Origin: Neobacillus drentensis
GTDB lineage: Bacteria > Bacillota > Bacilli > Bacillales > Cytobacillaceae
DNA: 64,000 nt
Direction of reading: 5' to 3'
Assembly (NCBI RefSeq): GCF_021560175.1
Contig: NZ_CP091110.1
Coordinates: 6,121,001-6,185,000, forward strand
This document shows positions 39,416-47,993 of the stretch, piece after piece. The notes under the pieces are model-generated. The model was given only the letters and a program-made list of their open reading frames with translations, was not told where the DNA came from and ran no database searches. Position 1 is the stretch's first letter. Each line of letters begins with the position of its first letter. Made by a program: the position numbers and the translations under genes.

Positions 39416-41505
39416 AATTCCTCACCTTTTCCTACTGATAGTTCTTCATCTAAGCGCTCTACTAATTCCTGGCGAAGCTCTTGGTCGAACAATACTTCCC
39501 TGACATGAATTAAGCCCATTCTTTCAAGCCACTGCCCTATTTGCTCCTGGTAATGAGCTGATTCCCGATAATATTGAATCAGCCCTCTAATGATTTGGAC
39601 AGCTTCTTTATCAGTCGGGACGACCGCCAATAATTCTCCTGCTTGAATCATTCTCCCGCTGCTGCCTCCCGCATAAATTTCCCAGCCTAATCCCGTTCTA
39701 ATGACGCCAATATCTTTTATTGTAGAGTCTGCTCCGTTATGCATACAGGTGGAGACACCTATCTTTAACAGGCAGGGCACAGCTAGAAACTCTAATCCCT
39801 TTTTAAAGGCAGCCGCTAATTTCAGGGATCGCTGTTTATCACATTGGCAATTGTATTCCTCTATGCACATGATGATCCTGTCAATGCCTTGTTCTCTGTC
39901 ATATTCCGGATAAATCATCCCTAGGTAATAATTGATTGCAGGACGACAAATGCTGCAGCCATTGTTGGTATTCCAATTCAGCTTCTCTATTGCTTCTATC
40001 AAGGTAGTGATGCCGAGCTGCAGCAGCTCTTGTACGACTTCATCCTCTGTTAGGGAGGTACAGGAGCACATCGATTTTTGTTTGCTGACTTCAGTACACT
40101 CATCGCTCTTTAGATAGGCAACTAGTTCCGTAACTACCGATTTACAGCCACCGCAGGAGCCAGATGCTTTCGTGCATTTTTTCACCTGGTCAACGGTGGT
40201 CAATCCTTTTTGTTGAACTGCTTCCACTATCGCTCCCTTTGTCACCCCATTACAGTTACAAACTAGTTCGCTAAAAGGCATGTCAGCAACTGAATAACCG
40301 GTCTCACTTGCTGATTGTAATAAAGCTGTTTTTTCAAGGTCAGACACTTCCTGCTGGCTGACGATCATATCGAGTAATTTCGGCCGTTCCCTTGTATCTC
40401 CAAAAAGAACAGCCCCAATCAATTTATGATCTTGAAAGACCAATTTTTTATAGATTCGATTGACCTCATCGTATAGTTTAATGGACTTCGACAAGGTGTC
40501 TTCATGGAACTTTCCTGCAGAAAACACCTCTATCCCTGAAATCTTTAATTGTGTAGAAAGAACAGAGCCCGTATAGCCTTGGTTGTCGACGCCGCAGATA
40601 TGTTTGGCTGCTATTTTCCCTTGTTCATATAGAGGCTTTACAAGTCCATAAACACGGCCGCGATGTTCGACGCATTCTCCGACAGCGTAAACATTCTCTG
40701 CGCTTGTTTGTAAAAAATCATTCACAAGGATGGCTCGATTCGTTTCAATTCCACTTTCTCTGGCTAATTGGACATTCGGTCTAACCCCAGCTGCCATTAC
40801 CACCAAATCCGTATCAATCATGGTCCCGTCTTTAAAAACCAGCCCTTCTGCCCGGTTATCCCCGATAATTTCCTGCGTGTGTTTTTCAAAAAGAAACTTC
40901 ATTCCTTGATTCTCCAAATCAACTTGAAGCATCCTCGCTGCGGTATGATCTAATTGTCGTTCTAATAAATAACTGCCAATGTGGACCACACTTACATCCA
41001 TTCCAAGGTTGAGGAGCCCTATTGCTGCTTCGAGCCCTAGCAAACCTCCGCCAATGACCGCTGCTTTTTTAAAATGCTTCGCTGTTGTCATGATTGTCTG
41101 ACAGTCTTCTATCGTGCGGAAGGCCGTAACCCCTTTTTTATCCGCACCTGGAATAGAAGGAAGAAAGGGAATCGATCCAGTCGCTATGATGAGGCGATCG
41201 TAGGAAATCTCTTGGCTTTTATCGGTGATTACCACCTGTTTTACCGTGTCAATTTTTACAACTGTTTCCCCTGTAAATAGTTTAATTTGGTGCCTTTCAT
41301 ACCAATTACGATCATTTAGGGTAATCTCCTCAAGGGTTGTGCCGCCTTGCAGCACCGTCGACAAAAGGATCCGATTGTAGTTCACATGTGGCTCACTGCC
41401 AAAAATCGTCATATCAAAACCATCGGGACAAATCGTTAGGATCTCCTCCATACAACGTACACCTGCCATCCCGTTGCCTATTAAGACCAGTTTTTGCTTT
41501 TTCAT
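39412..41505 (-). CDS. nasB: Assimilatory nitrate reductase electron-transfer subunit
   Basis: This 697-residue flavoprotein has an FAD site LVLIGNGMAGVRCMEEI (7-23) and an NAD(P)H site AAVIGGGLLGLEAAIGL (about 148). Two BFD-like [2Fe-2S] modules follow (ELVCNCNGVTKGAIVEA...SGSCGGCK, then SMCSCTSLTEDEV...NNGCSICR). The C-terminal nitrite/sulfite-reductase half domain (VGVSTCMHNGADSTIKDIGVIRTGLGWEIYAGGSSG) seems incomplete compared with a real nitrite reductase. That layout is NasB, which passes electrons from NADH to NasC. It is a little shorter than the B. subtilis protein, which I recall as about 770 residues. It is first in the nasBC unit and divergent from nasA. Confidence 0.92.
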   Translation of the reverse strand: MKKQKLVLIGNGMAGVRCMEEILTICPDGFDMTIFGSEPHVNYNRILLSTVLQGGTTLEEITLNDRNWYERHQIKLFTGETVVKIDTVKQVVITDKSQEISYDRLIIATGSIPFLPSIPGADKKGVTAFRTIEDCQTIMTTAKHFKKAAVIGGGLLGLEAAIGLLNLGMDVSVVHIGSYLLERQLDHTAARMLQVDLENQGMKFLFEKHTQEIIGDNRAEGLVFKDGTMIDTDLVVMAAGVRPNVQLARESGIETNRAILVNDFLQTSAENVYAVGECVEHRGRVYGLVKPLYEQGKIAAKHICGVDNQGYTGSVLSTQLKISGIEVFSAGKFHEDTLSKSIKLYDEVNRIYKKLVFQDHKLIGAVLFGDTRERPKLLDMIVSQQEVSDLEKTALLQSASETGYSVADMPFSELVCNCNGVTKGAIVEAVQQKGLTTVDQVKKCTKASGSCGGCKSVVTELVAYLKSDECTEVSKQKSMCSCTSLTEDEVVQELLQLGITTLIEAIEKLNWNTNNGCSICRPAINYYLGMIYPEYDREQGIDRIIMCIEEYNCQCDKQRSLKLAAAFKKGLEFLAVPCLLKIGVSTCMHNGADSTIKDIGVIRTGLGWEIYAGGSSGRMIQAGELLAVVPTDKEAVQIIRGLIQYYRESAHYQEQIGQWLERMGLIHVREVLFDQELRQELVERLDEELSVGKGEEL

Positions 41506-41591
41506 AACAAACCTCCAGCATTGTAAGAGTACCTTCCATGTTCATGAATACCGTTTATTATTTCATAAAAGAACGAATTAGAAATCAATCA

Positions 41592-41608
41592 TGTCATATC
41601 TCCTAACA
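41592..41608. promoter_or_regulatory. TnrA box 1
   Basis: TGTCATATCTCCTAACA matches TGTNA-N7-TNACA exactly. It lies 87 bp upstream of nasB. Confidence 0.85.
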
Positions 41609-41620
41609 CAAAAGTTTCTA

Positions 41621-41637
41621 TGTTAGAGGACCTTACA
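41621..41637. promoter_or_regulatory. TnrA box 2
   Basis: TGTTAGAGGACCTTACA matches TGTNA-N7-TNACA exactly. Its centre is 29 bp from that of box 1. Nitrogen-limited activation of both nasBC and nasA by TnrA is the expected outcome. Confidence 0.85.
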
Positions 41638-41709
41638 TAAATCATGACAAAAAAATACTGGCAGACTATTCTAACAACATGCAAAAAATTAAAAAGCAGG
41701 AGGTCCGAA

Positions 41710-41793
41710 ATGAAAAATAAAGTGAATCTGTTCTCATTCATTCTGTTGCTTGGGAAAGTTGTCTTTTCCAAAAAAAACAATGTGGGCTGGTAA
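41710..41793 (+). CDS. 27-aa short ORF upstream of nasA (possible leader peptide)
   Basis: ATG at 41710 follows GCAGGAGGTCCGAA, an ideal ribosome binding site. The 27 codons begin MKNKVNLFSFILLLGKVVFS and end KKNNVGW, a small basic protein with one short hydrophobic stretch. It lies between the TnrA boxes and nasA, 60 bp upstream of that gene. A second 14-codon ORF (41813-41857, MDTGYRTKRRRGFL) overlaps the nasA start as ATGA. No function is known; a leader peptide or small membrane protein is possible. Confidence 0.45.
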   Translation: MKNKVNLFSFILLLGKVVFSKKNNVGW

Positions 41794-41853
41794 TAGGAGT
41801 CAAGGCGAAGTAATGGATACTGGTTACCGAACTAAAAGGAGGAGAGGTTTTTT

Positions 41854-43059
41854 ATGAAGTTATCAGAGCTAAGAAAAAGTGGTCATACACCGTCATTAGT
41901 TGCGTCATTTTTATATTTTGATGTCAGTTTTATGATTTGGGTAATTTTGGGTGCGCTTGGAGTTTTTATTACGAAAGACTTCGGTCTATCTCCCGCACAA
42001 AAAGGTTTCATTGTGGGCGTTCCTATTCTAAGTGGTTCCTTCTTCCGCTTAATCCTCGGTCTACTGACAGATCGAATTGGGCCAAAAAAGACAGCCATTA
42101 TTGGGATGCTTGTCACGATGGTCCCTCTCGTTTGGGCATGGTTATTTGGCACCACATTAACAGAGCTCTATTTAATAGGGATTCTTCTTGGTGTAGCAGG
42201 GGCAAGCTTTGCTGCAGCGATTCCAATGGCAAGCCGCTGGTATCCTCCTCATTTACAAGGATTAGCGATGGGGATTGCAGGTGCCGGTAACAGCGGAACC
42301 CTGTTCGCCACGCTATTCGGTCCGCGTCTTGCAGAAAAGATTGGCTGGCATAATGTAATTGGGTTAGCGATCATTCCTCTTACGATTGTCTTTATCCTTT
42401 ATATCGTTATGGCAAAAGATGCACCCCTACAGCCTTCAGCTAAGAAGCCAGTCGGATATTTCACTCTTTTTAAACAGAAGGATACCTGGTATTTCTGCCT
42501 GCTTTACAGTGTCACCTTTGGTGGATTTGTAGGGTTATCAAGCTTTTTAAGCATCTTTTTTGTCGACCAATATCAATTATCAAAAGTTAGTGCTGGCGAT
42601 TTTGTCACTCTGTGTGTGGCAGCCGGAAGTTTTTTCCGCCCTGTGGGCGGGTCGATCGCTGATCGAATTGGCGGTATTCGTCTCTTGACTTTTTTATTTA
42701 TTGCTGTAGCTCTATGCATGTTCGGTGTAAGTCAGCTTCCACCTCTCCCGCTTGTCACGACGTTATTGTTTTTCGGAATGCTTTTTCTCGGAATGGGAAA
42801 TGGAGCTGTCTTTCAATTAATACCGCAAAGATTCCAAGCGGAAATAGGCATGGTTACCGGGATTGTAGGAGCAGCCGGGGGAATTGGCGGGTTCTTTGTT
42901 CCTAATATCCTCGGCACACTTAAACAAATAACAGGAACCTACACACCAGGTTTTATGGTGTACGCGGGAATTGGTTTAGCTGGTTTGGTGATTGTATTAC
43001 TTGCTAAGCAATCCTGGCAAAAAGCATGGACATCCAAGGAGGTCTCTAGACAACTATAA
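41854..43059 (+). CDS. nasA: Nitrate/nitrite transporter of the NNP family
   Basis: This 401-residue, 12-TM MFS protein has the NarK/NasA signatures: RLILGLLTDRIGPKKTAIIGM in the first half and SRWYPPHLQGLAMGIAGAGNSGTLFATLFGPRLAE, the nitrate-signature region, with its counterpart MVTGIVGAAGGIGGFFVPNILG in the second half. The length and start (MKLSELRKSGH) fit Bacillus NasA. It imports nitrate for the nasBC reductase encoded divergently. ATG at 41854 follows AAAGGAGGAGAGG. No terminator is obvious after the stop. Confidence 0.93.
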   Translation: MKLSELRKSGHTPSLVASFLYFDVSFMIWVILGALGVFITKDFGLSPAQKGFIVGVPILSGSFFRLILGLLTDRIGPKKTAIIGMLVTMVPLVWAWLFGTTLTELYLIGILLGVAGASFAAAIPMASRWYPPHLQGLAMGIAGAGNSGTLFATLFGPRLAEKIGWHNVIGLAIIPLTIVFILYIVMAKDAPLQPSAKKPVGYFTLFKQKDTWYFCLLYSVTFGGFVGLSSFLSIFFVDQYQLSKVSAGDFVTLCVAAGSFFRPVGGSIADRIGGIRLLTFLFIAVALCMFGVSQLPPLPLVTTLLFFGMLFLGMGNGAVFQLIPQRFQAEIGMVTGIVGAAGGIGGFFVPNILGTLKQITGTYTPGFMVYAGIGLAGLVIVLLAKQSWQKAWTSKEVSRQL

Positions 43060-43211
43060 GCTGCTGCTATTTTTGGATCGAGCTACTACGATTGCAGGAT
43101 TCTACTTACCTATTTTTATACCAGTAAACTTAAACAAGCCTATTATTCAGATTAGCGATACTTTGTCCTTCTATTTATCTACATTTTGTAAAAAGATAGA
43201 CTAACATCTAA

Positions 43212-43240
43212 GTGAAATTTTGGTATTATCTTGGTATAAT
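43212..43240 (+). promoter_or_regulatory. Promoter of the L,D-transpeptidase gene
   Basis: GTGAAA (43212-43217), a 17-bp spacer and TATAAT (43235-43240) with an extended TGG before the -10. It lies about 85 bp before the start codon. The rest of the 43060-43311 gap shows nothing else. Confidence 0.6.
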
Positions 43241-43326
43241 TGAAATAGTAATAAATACTCTACTAGATTACTAGATTTTTAATTCGAAATATTAGGAATA
43301 TTTCAATTATCCTTGAGGTGAAGGTC

Positions 43327-44709
43327 TTGCATAAAGTTAAAGTCATCATTGGAAGCAGTCTTATTGTCATCATTGCGCTATTATTAGCTGGGATGTACTA
43401 CCACCAGTCAACCAGGTTCAATGCGCATGTCATGATCAATCACACAAAGGTGGGCGGATTGACTGCTGACAAAGCATTAAAAAAGTTAAAATCCACTGTA
43501 TTAAAAAACGATGTCTTTATCGAAGGGAATCGAATTTTTGACGGAAAAGATACGAAAATGGAATTTACCAGTAACGATTTACCTAGTGTAAAGAAATTGT
43601 TAAAAAGCCAACAGACGTTTTGGCCCTCCTCAAAGGAAAAAAACTTTTCACTGCAGCCAGGAAGTATGGACCAGTATCGCAGTCAAACATTGAAAAAGCT
43701 TGTAGAGGCCAAGCTTCTTTCCATGAATAAGAACTTATTAGCTCCGAAAGATGCTGAAGCTCGTTTAGAGCACGGCAAAATTATTGTCTCGAAAAGCGTT
43801 GCTGGAAAACAGTATGATGTTGCTCAATTAGTAAAAAATTATCAAAAACAGGAATATACAAGTGAGATCCATTTGAAACCTGAATACTTACAGCCAATCA
43901 AAGCGGACAGCCCCATTATAAAAAAAGAAAAGACAGTCCTGCAGGAACTTGTTCAACGAACTGTTGATTATAAAGTGCAGGACAAAGTCTATTCTTTAAC
44001 AGGCAGTGAGTTAATAAAAAATGCGTCGGTGACAAAAGAGATGCAAGTCATAATTGAATCAGATGGGATAAAAGATAAGCTGAATGAAATTAATGATTCC
44101 CAATCCACATTAAATAAAAATTTTCATTTTAAAACCCATTCAGGTTCTGTGATAACAGTTAAAGGGCAATCTTATGGCTGGGCCATAAATGTCACCAAAG
44201 AAACGAAGCGGGTACAGGAAGCCTTTGAAACCGGGAAAAAGTCACTTGAAGCAGACCATATTTATGGAGTTGGCTGGAGTACTTACGGTACAGGCTATAA
44301 TGCTAAAAGCAATGATGGCATTGGTCATACTTATGCTGAAGTGTCCATTGCTGAACAGCGTATTTGGCTTTATAAGAATGGGAAATTAACCTTTACCACC
44401 AATGTGGTTACCGGCAGACATAATACCCATGAAGATACACCGACAGGAGTATGGTATGTTATGTATAAAGAAACGCCATCCATCCTTCAGGGAAGTGAAG
44501 TGGGGAATGCAAATTATTCTGTTAAGGTTCAATATTGGGCACCATTTACCCTTAGTGGATGCGGGTTCCATGATGCCAGCTGGCGAAGAAACTGGGCAAG
44601 CGCTGCTTACCTAACCGCAGGATCCGGCGGCTGTGTCAACACTCCATCTAATGTGATGAAGGTTGTGTATGACAATCTTAGTAAAAATGAACCGGTTGTC
44701 GTTTACTAA
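43327..44709 (+). CDS. Membrane-anchored L,D-transpeptidase with putative peptidoglycan-binding domain
   Basis: This 460-residue protein has an N-terminal membrane anchor (VKVIIGSSLIVIIALLLAGMYY). A PG-binding-4-like region follows (about 35-330, INHTKVGGLTADKALKKLK...). The YkuD catalytic domain is at about 340-460 (YAEVSIAEQRIWLYKNGKLTFTTNVVTGRHNTHEDTPTGVWYV...SGCGFHD...GSGGCVNTPSNVMKVVYD) with catalytic Cys near 436. It would form 3-3 cross-links in the wall from the outer membrane face. TTG at 43327 was chosen because GAGGTG lies 7 nt upstream; GTG at 43318 falls inside that site. It is a single gene with a strong terminator. Confidence 0.9.
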   Translation: MHKVKVIIGSSLIVIIALLLAGMYYHQSTRFNAHVMINHTKVGGLTADKALKKLKSTVLKNDVFIEGNRIFDGKDTKMEFTSNDLPSVKKLLKSQQTFWPSSKEKNFSLQPGSMDQYRSQTLKKLVEAKLLSMNKNLLAPKDAEARLEHGKIIVSKSVAGKQYDVAQLVKNYQKQEYTSEIHLKPEYLQPIKADSPIIKKEKTVLQELVQRTVDYKVQDKVYSLTGSELIKNASVTKEMQVIIESDGIKDKLNEINDSQSTLNKNFHFKTHSGSVITVKGQSYGWAINVTKETKRVQEAFETGKKSLEADHIYGVGWSTYGTGYNAKSNDGIGHTYAEVSIAEQRIWLYKNGKLTFTTNVVTGRHNTHEDTPTGVWYVMYKETPSILQGSEVGNANYSVKVQYWAPFTLSGCGFHDASWRRNWASAAYLTAGSGGCVNTPSNVMKVVYDNLSKNEPVVVY

Positions 44710-44745
44710 ACGTCAGTCATCCTATTGTGTTAGCCATTAAAGCTG

Positions 44746-44784
44746 AAAAGGCAGGAAATCGTTCGGGACGATTTCCTGCCTTTT
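44746..44784. terminator. Terminator between the transpeptidase and aldo/keto reductase genes
   Basis: A perfect 17-bp stem (44746-44762 with 44768-44784; core GGCAGGAAATCGT/ACGATTTCCTGCC) with a 5-nt loop, followed by TT. A-rich and T-rich flanks let it serve both convergent genes. Confidence 0.93.
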
Positions 44785-44805
44785 TTGATAAGGTATCTAT
44801 TACTT

Positions 44806-45645
44806 TTATACTCTACTAAACTCATCAGGATCCGCAAACATACGCTTATCCTGATTCAAAGCGTTTATTTTATCCATATCCTCTTGTGAAAGTTCGAAAT
44901 CGAAGACATCCGCATTTTCAGCAATTCGGTGAGGTTTAACTGACTTTGGAATAGTGATTACTCCAGTTTGAATATCCCAGCGAATAATGACTTGAGCCGT
45001 GGATTTACCATACTTTTTGGCAATTTCAACTAACACAGGCTCGTCTAGAAGCCCCCCTTGCATTAAAGGTGACCACGCTTCAAGCTGTATTTCATTTTTC
45101 TTACAAAAATCATGTAATTCTCTTTGATTAAACCGTGGATGGTATTCTACCTGATTAACCATTGGTTTAATTTCACAGTTAGTCAGAATATCTTGAAGGT
45201 GATGGACTTTAAAGTTACTTACTCCAATGGCACGGACACGTCCATCTTTATAGAGTTTCTCAAGCGCTCTCCATGTATCCACGTATTTTCCATGGGATGG
45301 AAGCGGCCAGTGAATGAGAAGAAGGTCTAAATAATCTAACCCTAGCTTTTTCATACTTACATCAAATGCCTTTAATGTCTCTTCATATCCTTGATCAGCA
45401 TTCCAAACCTTTGTGGTAATAAAGAGCTCCTCACGGGGAACGTTTGATTCAGCAATGGCCTTGCCAACACCTTCTTCATTTTTATAAATTGCTGCTGTGT
45501 CAATACTTCGGTAGCCAGCCTCAAGAGCTGCTTTAACGGAATTGACCACTTCTTCTCCGTCACTTACTTGAAAAACACCTATTCCTACCCATGGCATTTT
45601 GACACCATTATGTAATGTCACCGTACTTTTTAGACTAGTAATCAT
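44806..45645 (-). CDS. yvgN: Aldo/keto reductase (YvgN-like)
   Basis: This 279-residue NADPH-dependent AKR has the tetrad elements: GYRSIDTAAIYKNEEGVGKAI (Asp and Tyr), ELFITTKVWNAD (Lys) and YLDLLLIHWPLPS (His). The cofactor segment is VITIPKSVKPHRIAENADVFDFELSQEDM. It is very similar in feel to B. subtilis YvgN, a methylglyoxal/glyoxal reductase. ATG at 45645 follows GGAGAGAAGATCT; the frame has six more codons upstream without a site. It lies 40 bp after the epimerase gene on the same strand and may share its transcript. Confidence 0.9.
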   Translation of the reverse strand: MITSLKSTVTLHNGVKMPWVGIGVFQVSDGEEVVNSVKAALEAGYRSIDTAAIYKNEEGVGKAIAESNVPREELFITTKVWNADQGYEETLKAFDVSMKKLGLDYLDLLLIHWPLPSHGKYVDTWRALEKLYKDGRVRAIGVSNFKVHHLQDILTNCEIKPMVNQVEYHPRFNQRELHDFCKKNEIQLEAWSPLMQGGLLDEPVLVEIAKKYGKSTAQVIIRWDIQTGVITIPKSVKPHRIAENADVFDFELSQEDMDKINALNQDKRMFADPDEFSRV

Positions 45646-45685
45646 AGATCTTCTCTCCTTCACAAACTATTAATATTTTCGAATA

Positions 45686-46534
45686 CTAAAGCTTCACGTA
45701 ATCTCTCCACTGATGAACAGGCTGCCAATTTAACAATTTTTTTGCTTTTTCATTATTTAGCAATGGTGCAAAACCTGTTAAATCCTTACGGAAATCCTTA
45801 ACATCTGGATAGCAAATTTCCATTAATTGTTTGCTTTCAATGTCCATACTGGTTTCATCCGCACCAATATTAAGAGCAACTGAACCGAGTCCGTCTGTCT
45901 CAATGGCCAACCGGTACGCAGTCGCAGCATCTCTTGTATCAATATAACTCCAAAGAATGGTTTTTCGTTGTTCAGGGTCATGAATAAATCCAGGAAAATT
46001 TTTATACATTTCTGGAGAAATGACATTTCCTAATCTGAATGACACCACTTGCATGCCTGTTCTTCGGTGAATCATATCGGCTGTTTTTTCATTCACAATC
46101 TTGGATAATCCATAGCTTTCTTCCGGCAATTGTGGATGTTCCTCATCGATCGGTACGTATTGAGGCTGCAGATTCTGCTTTGAAAAACAAATACCATAGG
46201 ACGACTCACTTGAAGAAATGACAGCCTTTTTAATTCCTAAATTCCCTGCGGCTTCTAAAATGTTATAGGTGGACATGACATTGTTTTGGAAGGTCACTTC
46301 ATTTGGATGCGAGTAAGCAACTGGGATTGCTGCAAGATGAATGACAGCATCCGCACCAGCTAATACTCCATATACCTCCCCTAGTTTCGTTAAATCTGTA
46401 ATAACCGTCCGACAAAGCTGTTCTTTAGGGTATTTCATGTCGGCATTGACAACCTCATACCCATGGTCCAGAAATTCTTTTATGACGTCCCGTCCCAGGA
46501 GCCCGCTTCCACCTGTTATTACTACTTTTTTCAT
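45686..46534 (-). CDS. NAD-dependent epimerase/dehydratase family protein
   Basis: This 282-residue extended-SDR has the Rossmann motif VVITGGSGLLGRDVIKEFLDHGYEV (Gly-rich loop 8-14), AGADAVIHLAAIPVAYSHP, AVISSSESSYGIC and the catalytic YGLSK (Tyr-x-x-x-Lys). The C-terminus is short, ending WQPVHQWRDYV. Members epimerise or oxidise nucleotide sugars or free sugar acids; one group, uronate dehydrogenase, looks similar, and the window has uronate genes, but I cannot decide. ATG at 46534 follows GGGAGGAGTAGGC. It is divergent from the GH43 gene. Confidence 0.85.
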   Translation of the reverse strand: MKKVVITGGSGLLGRDVIKEFLDHGYEVVNADMKYPKEQLCRTVITDLTKLGEVYGVLAGADAVIHLAAIPVAYSHPNEVTFQNNVMSTYNILEAAGNLGIKKAVISSSESSYGICFSKQNLQPQYVPIDEEHPQLPEESYGLSKIVNEKTADMIHRRTGMQVVSFRLGNVISPEMYKNFPGFIHDPEQRKTILWSYIDTRDAATAYRLAIETDGLGSVALNIGADETSMDIESKQLMEICYPDVKDFRKDLTGFAPLLNNEKAKKLLNWQPVHQWRDYVKL

Positions 46535-46610
46535 GCCTACTCCTCCCTTTCTAACAACTCACTATTCAGCGATTGACATTTGTTTGTTGTTTGCATAAAC
46601 TAAGTATATT

Positions 46611-46669
46611 ATAAAGCGTTTTATTTTCAAGTATTTTGTTTATGATTTGTTCTTTATAAAACGCTTCCC
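46611..46669. promoter_or_regulatory. Pair of AAACGCTTT-type boxes between the epimerase and GH43 genes
   Basis: ATAAAGCGTTTTAT (46611-46624) and, in the opposite sense, ATAAAACGCTTCCC (46656-46669), centres 45 bp apart. They resemble LacI/CcpA-family operators but miss the cre consensus at several positions. They may control the divergent epimerase and GH43 genes. Confidence 0.35.
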
Positions 46670-46731
46670 CGCTTGCACTATTATCATGCCTAAAAACTAG
46701 TAGAATCTTAAAATAGTAAGGAGATTATAAA

Positions 46732-47721
46732 ATGGCTAAAACCGTAAAACCCAATAAACCTGTAGTGGAACATATCTATACAGCCGATCCTTCAGCCCAT
46801 GTTTTCGAGGGTAAAATTTATATCTATCCTTCCCATGACCTTAGTCATGAAGGACCTCTAACCCAAGACGGGGAACACTATGCAATGGAAGATTATCATG
46901 TTCTCTCGATTGAGGATTTTAACTCTCCTTGTGTAGACCACGGAGAAGTGCTTCACGTGAAGGATGTACCATGGGCAAAGAAACAGTTATGGGCACCCGA
47001 TGCAGCCTATAAAAACAATAAATATTATTTATTTTTCCCTGCCAAAGATCACAATGATATTTTCAGAATAGGAGTTGCTACTAGCTTACATCCCGCTGGC
47101 CCTTTCATACCAGAGGAAAATTACATACCAGGCAGCTTTAGCATTGATCCCGCTGTTTTAGTGGATGATGATCAAAAGGCATATATGTATTTCGGCGGAC
47201 TGTGGGGCGGACAATTAGAAAAATGGCAAACGGATACTTTTCTTGCTGATGGGGAAGGTCCCGCTGAGTCAGAACCTGCTTTAGGACCGATGATAGCGGA
47301 ATTAACGGAGGATATGCTGACTTTTAAAGAAAAGCCACAACAGATTTCCATTGTAGATGAAGAAGGGAATCCAATCCTTGCTGGAGATGAGGAAAGGAGA
47401 TACTTTGAAGGCCCATGGGTCCATAAGTACAACGGAAATTATTATCTCTCTTATTCTACGGGAACTACACATACCATCGCGTATGCTATGAGTAAAAGTC
47501 CACAAGGCCCATTTGTTTTTAAAGGGACAATCCTTACTCCAGTAATAGGCTGGACAACCCATCATTCGATTGTGCCATTTGGCGATAAGTGGTATTTATT
47601 TTATCATGATAGTTCTTTATCAAATGGAGTAGATCACCAGCGCTGCGTAAAATACACAGAACTAAAGTATAACGAGAATGGGACCATCCAAACAATTGAT
47701 CCCTATAATGGTAATGAATAA
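46732..47721 (+). CDS. Glycoside hydrolase family 43 (xylosidase/arabinofuranosidase type)
   Basis: This 329-residue protein reads as one five-bladed GH43 domain without signal peptide. Catalytic base region YTADPSAHVFEGKIYIYPSHD (Asp18), pKa-modulating Asp in FSIDPAVLVDDDQKAYMYFGG, and acid Glu in YFEGPWVHKYNGNYYLSYSTG; HHSIVPFGDKWYLFYHDSSL contributes the calcium/His site. It hydrolyses short arabinoxylan-type or arabino-oligosaccharides in the cytoplasm. ATG at 46732 follows AAGGAGATTATAAA. No sugar transporter lies beside it, so the substrate is unknown. Confidence 0.88.
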   Translation: MAKTVKPNKPVVEHIYTADPSAHVFEGKIYIYPSHDLSHEGPLTQDGEHYAMEDYHVLSIEDFNSPCVDHGEVLHVKDVPWAKKQLWAPDAAYKNNKYYLFFPAKDHNDIFRIGVATSLHPAGPFIPEENYIPGSFSIDPAVLVDDDQKAYMYFGGLWGGQLEKWQTDTFLADGEGPAESEPALGPMIAELTEDMLTFKEKPQQISIVDEEGNPILAGDEERRYFEGPWVHKYNGNYYLSYSTGTTHTIAYAMSKSPQGPFVFKGTILTPVIGWTTHHSIVPFGDKWYLFYHDSSLSNGVDHQRCVKYTELKYNENGTIQTIDPYNGNE

Positions 47722-47811
47722 AAATGGGAAAACCCACAAATGAAAATTTTTATGAGTAGTTAAAGGCCATCTCTTAGAGTTGGTCTTTATTACATAATGG
47801 GATTGGAGGAA

Positions 47812-47889
47812 ATGAGATTTGATATGCCAATCATGACCGGAGCTAATCGCCCCGGTGCTCCAAAAGAAGAAAAAATCCCAACGGTATGA
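47812..47889 (+). CDS. 25-aa short ORF of unknown function
   Basis: ATG at 47812 lies two bases after GGAGGAA, and a second ATG at 47824 is 14 bases away. The 25 codons read MRFDMPIMTGANRPGAPKEE then KIPTV. It lies in the 272-bp gap between GH43 and rsbQ, where I see no other gene; TATAAT at 47969-47974 is the likely rsbQ -10. The spacing is not ideal for either ATG, so it may be chance. Confidence 0.25.
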   Translation: MRFDMPIMTGANRPGAPKEEKIPTV

Positions 47890-47993
47890 TAAATTCACTG
47901 TTTAAAGAGAGGTCCTAAGTACTAGAAGAGAAAATGCCAATCTTAGGAAGTAAGTGTTATGATATAAATATAATACTAGAAAGGAGCATCAGG

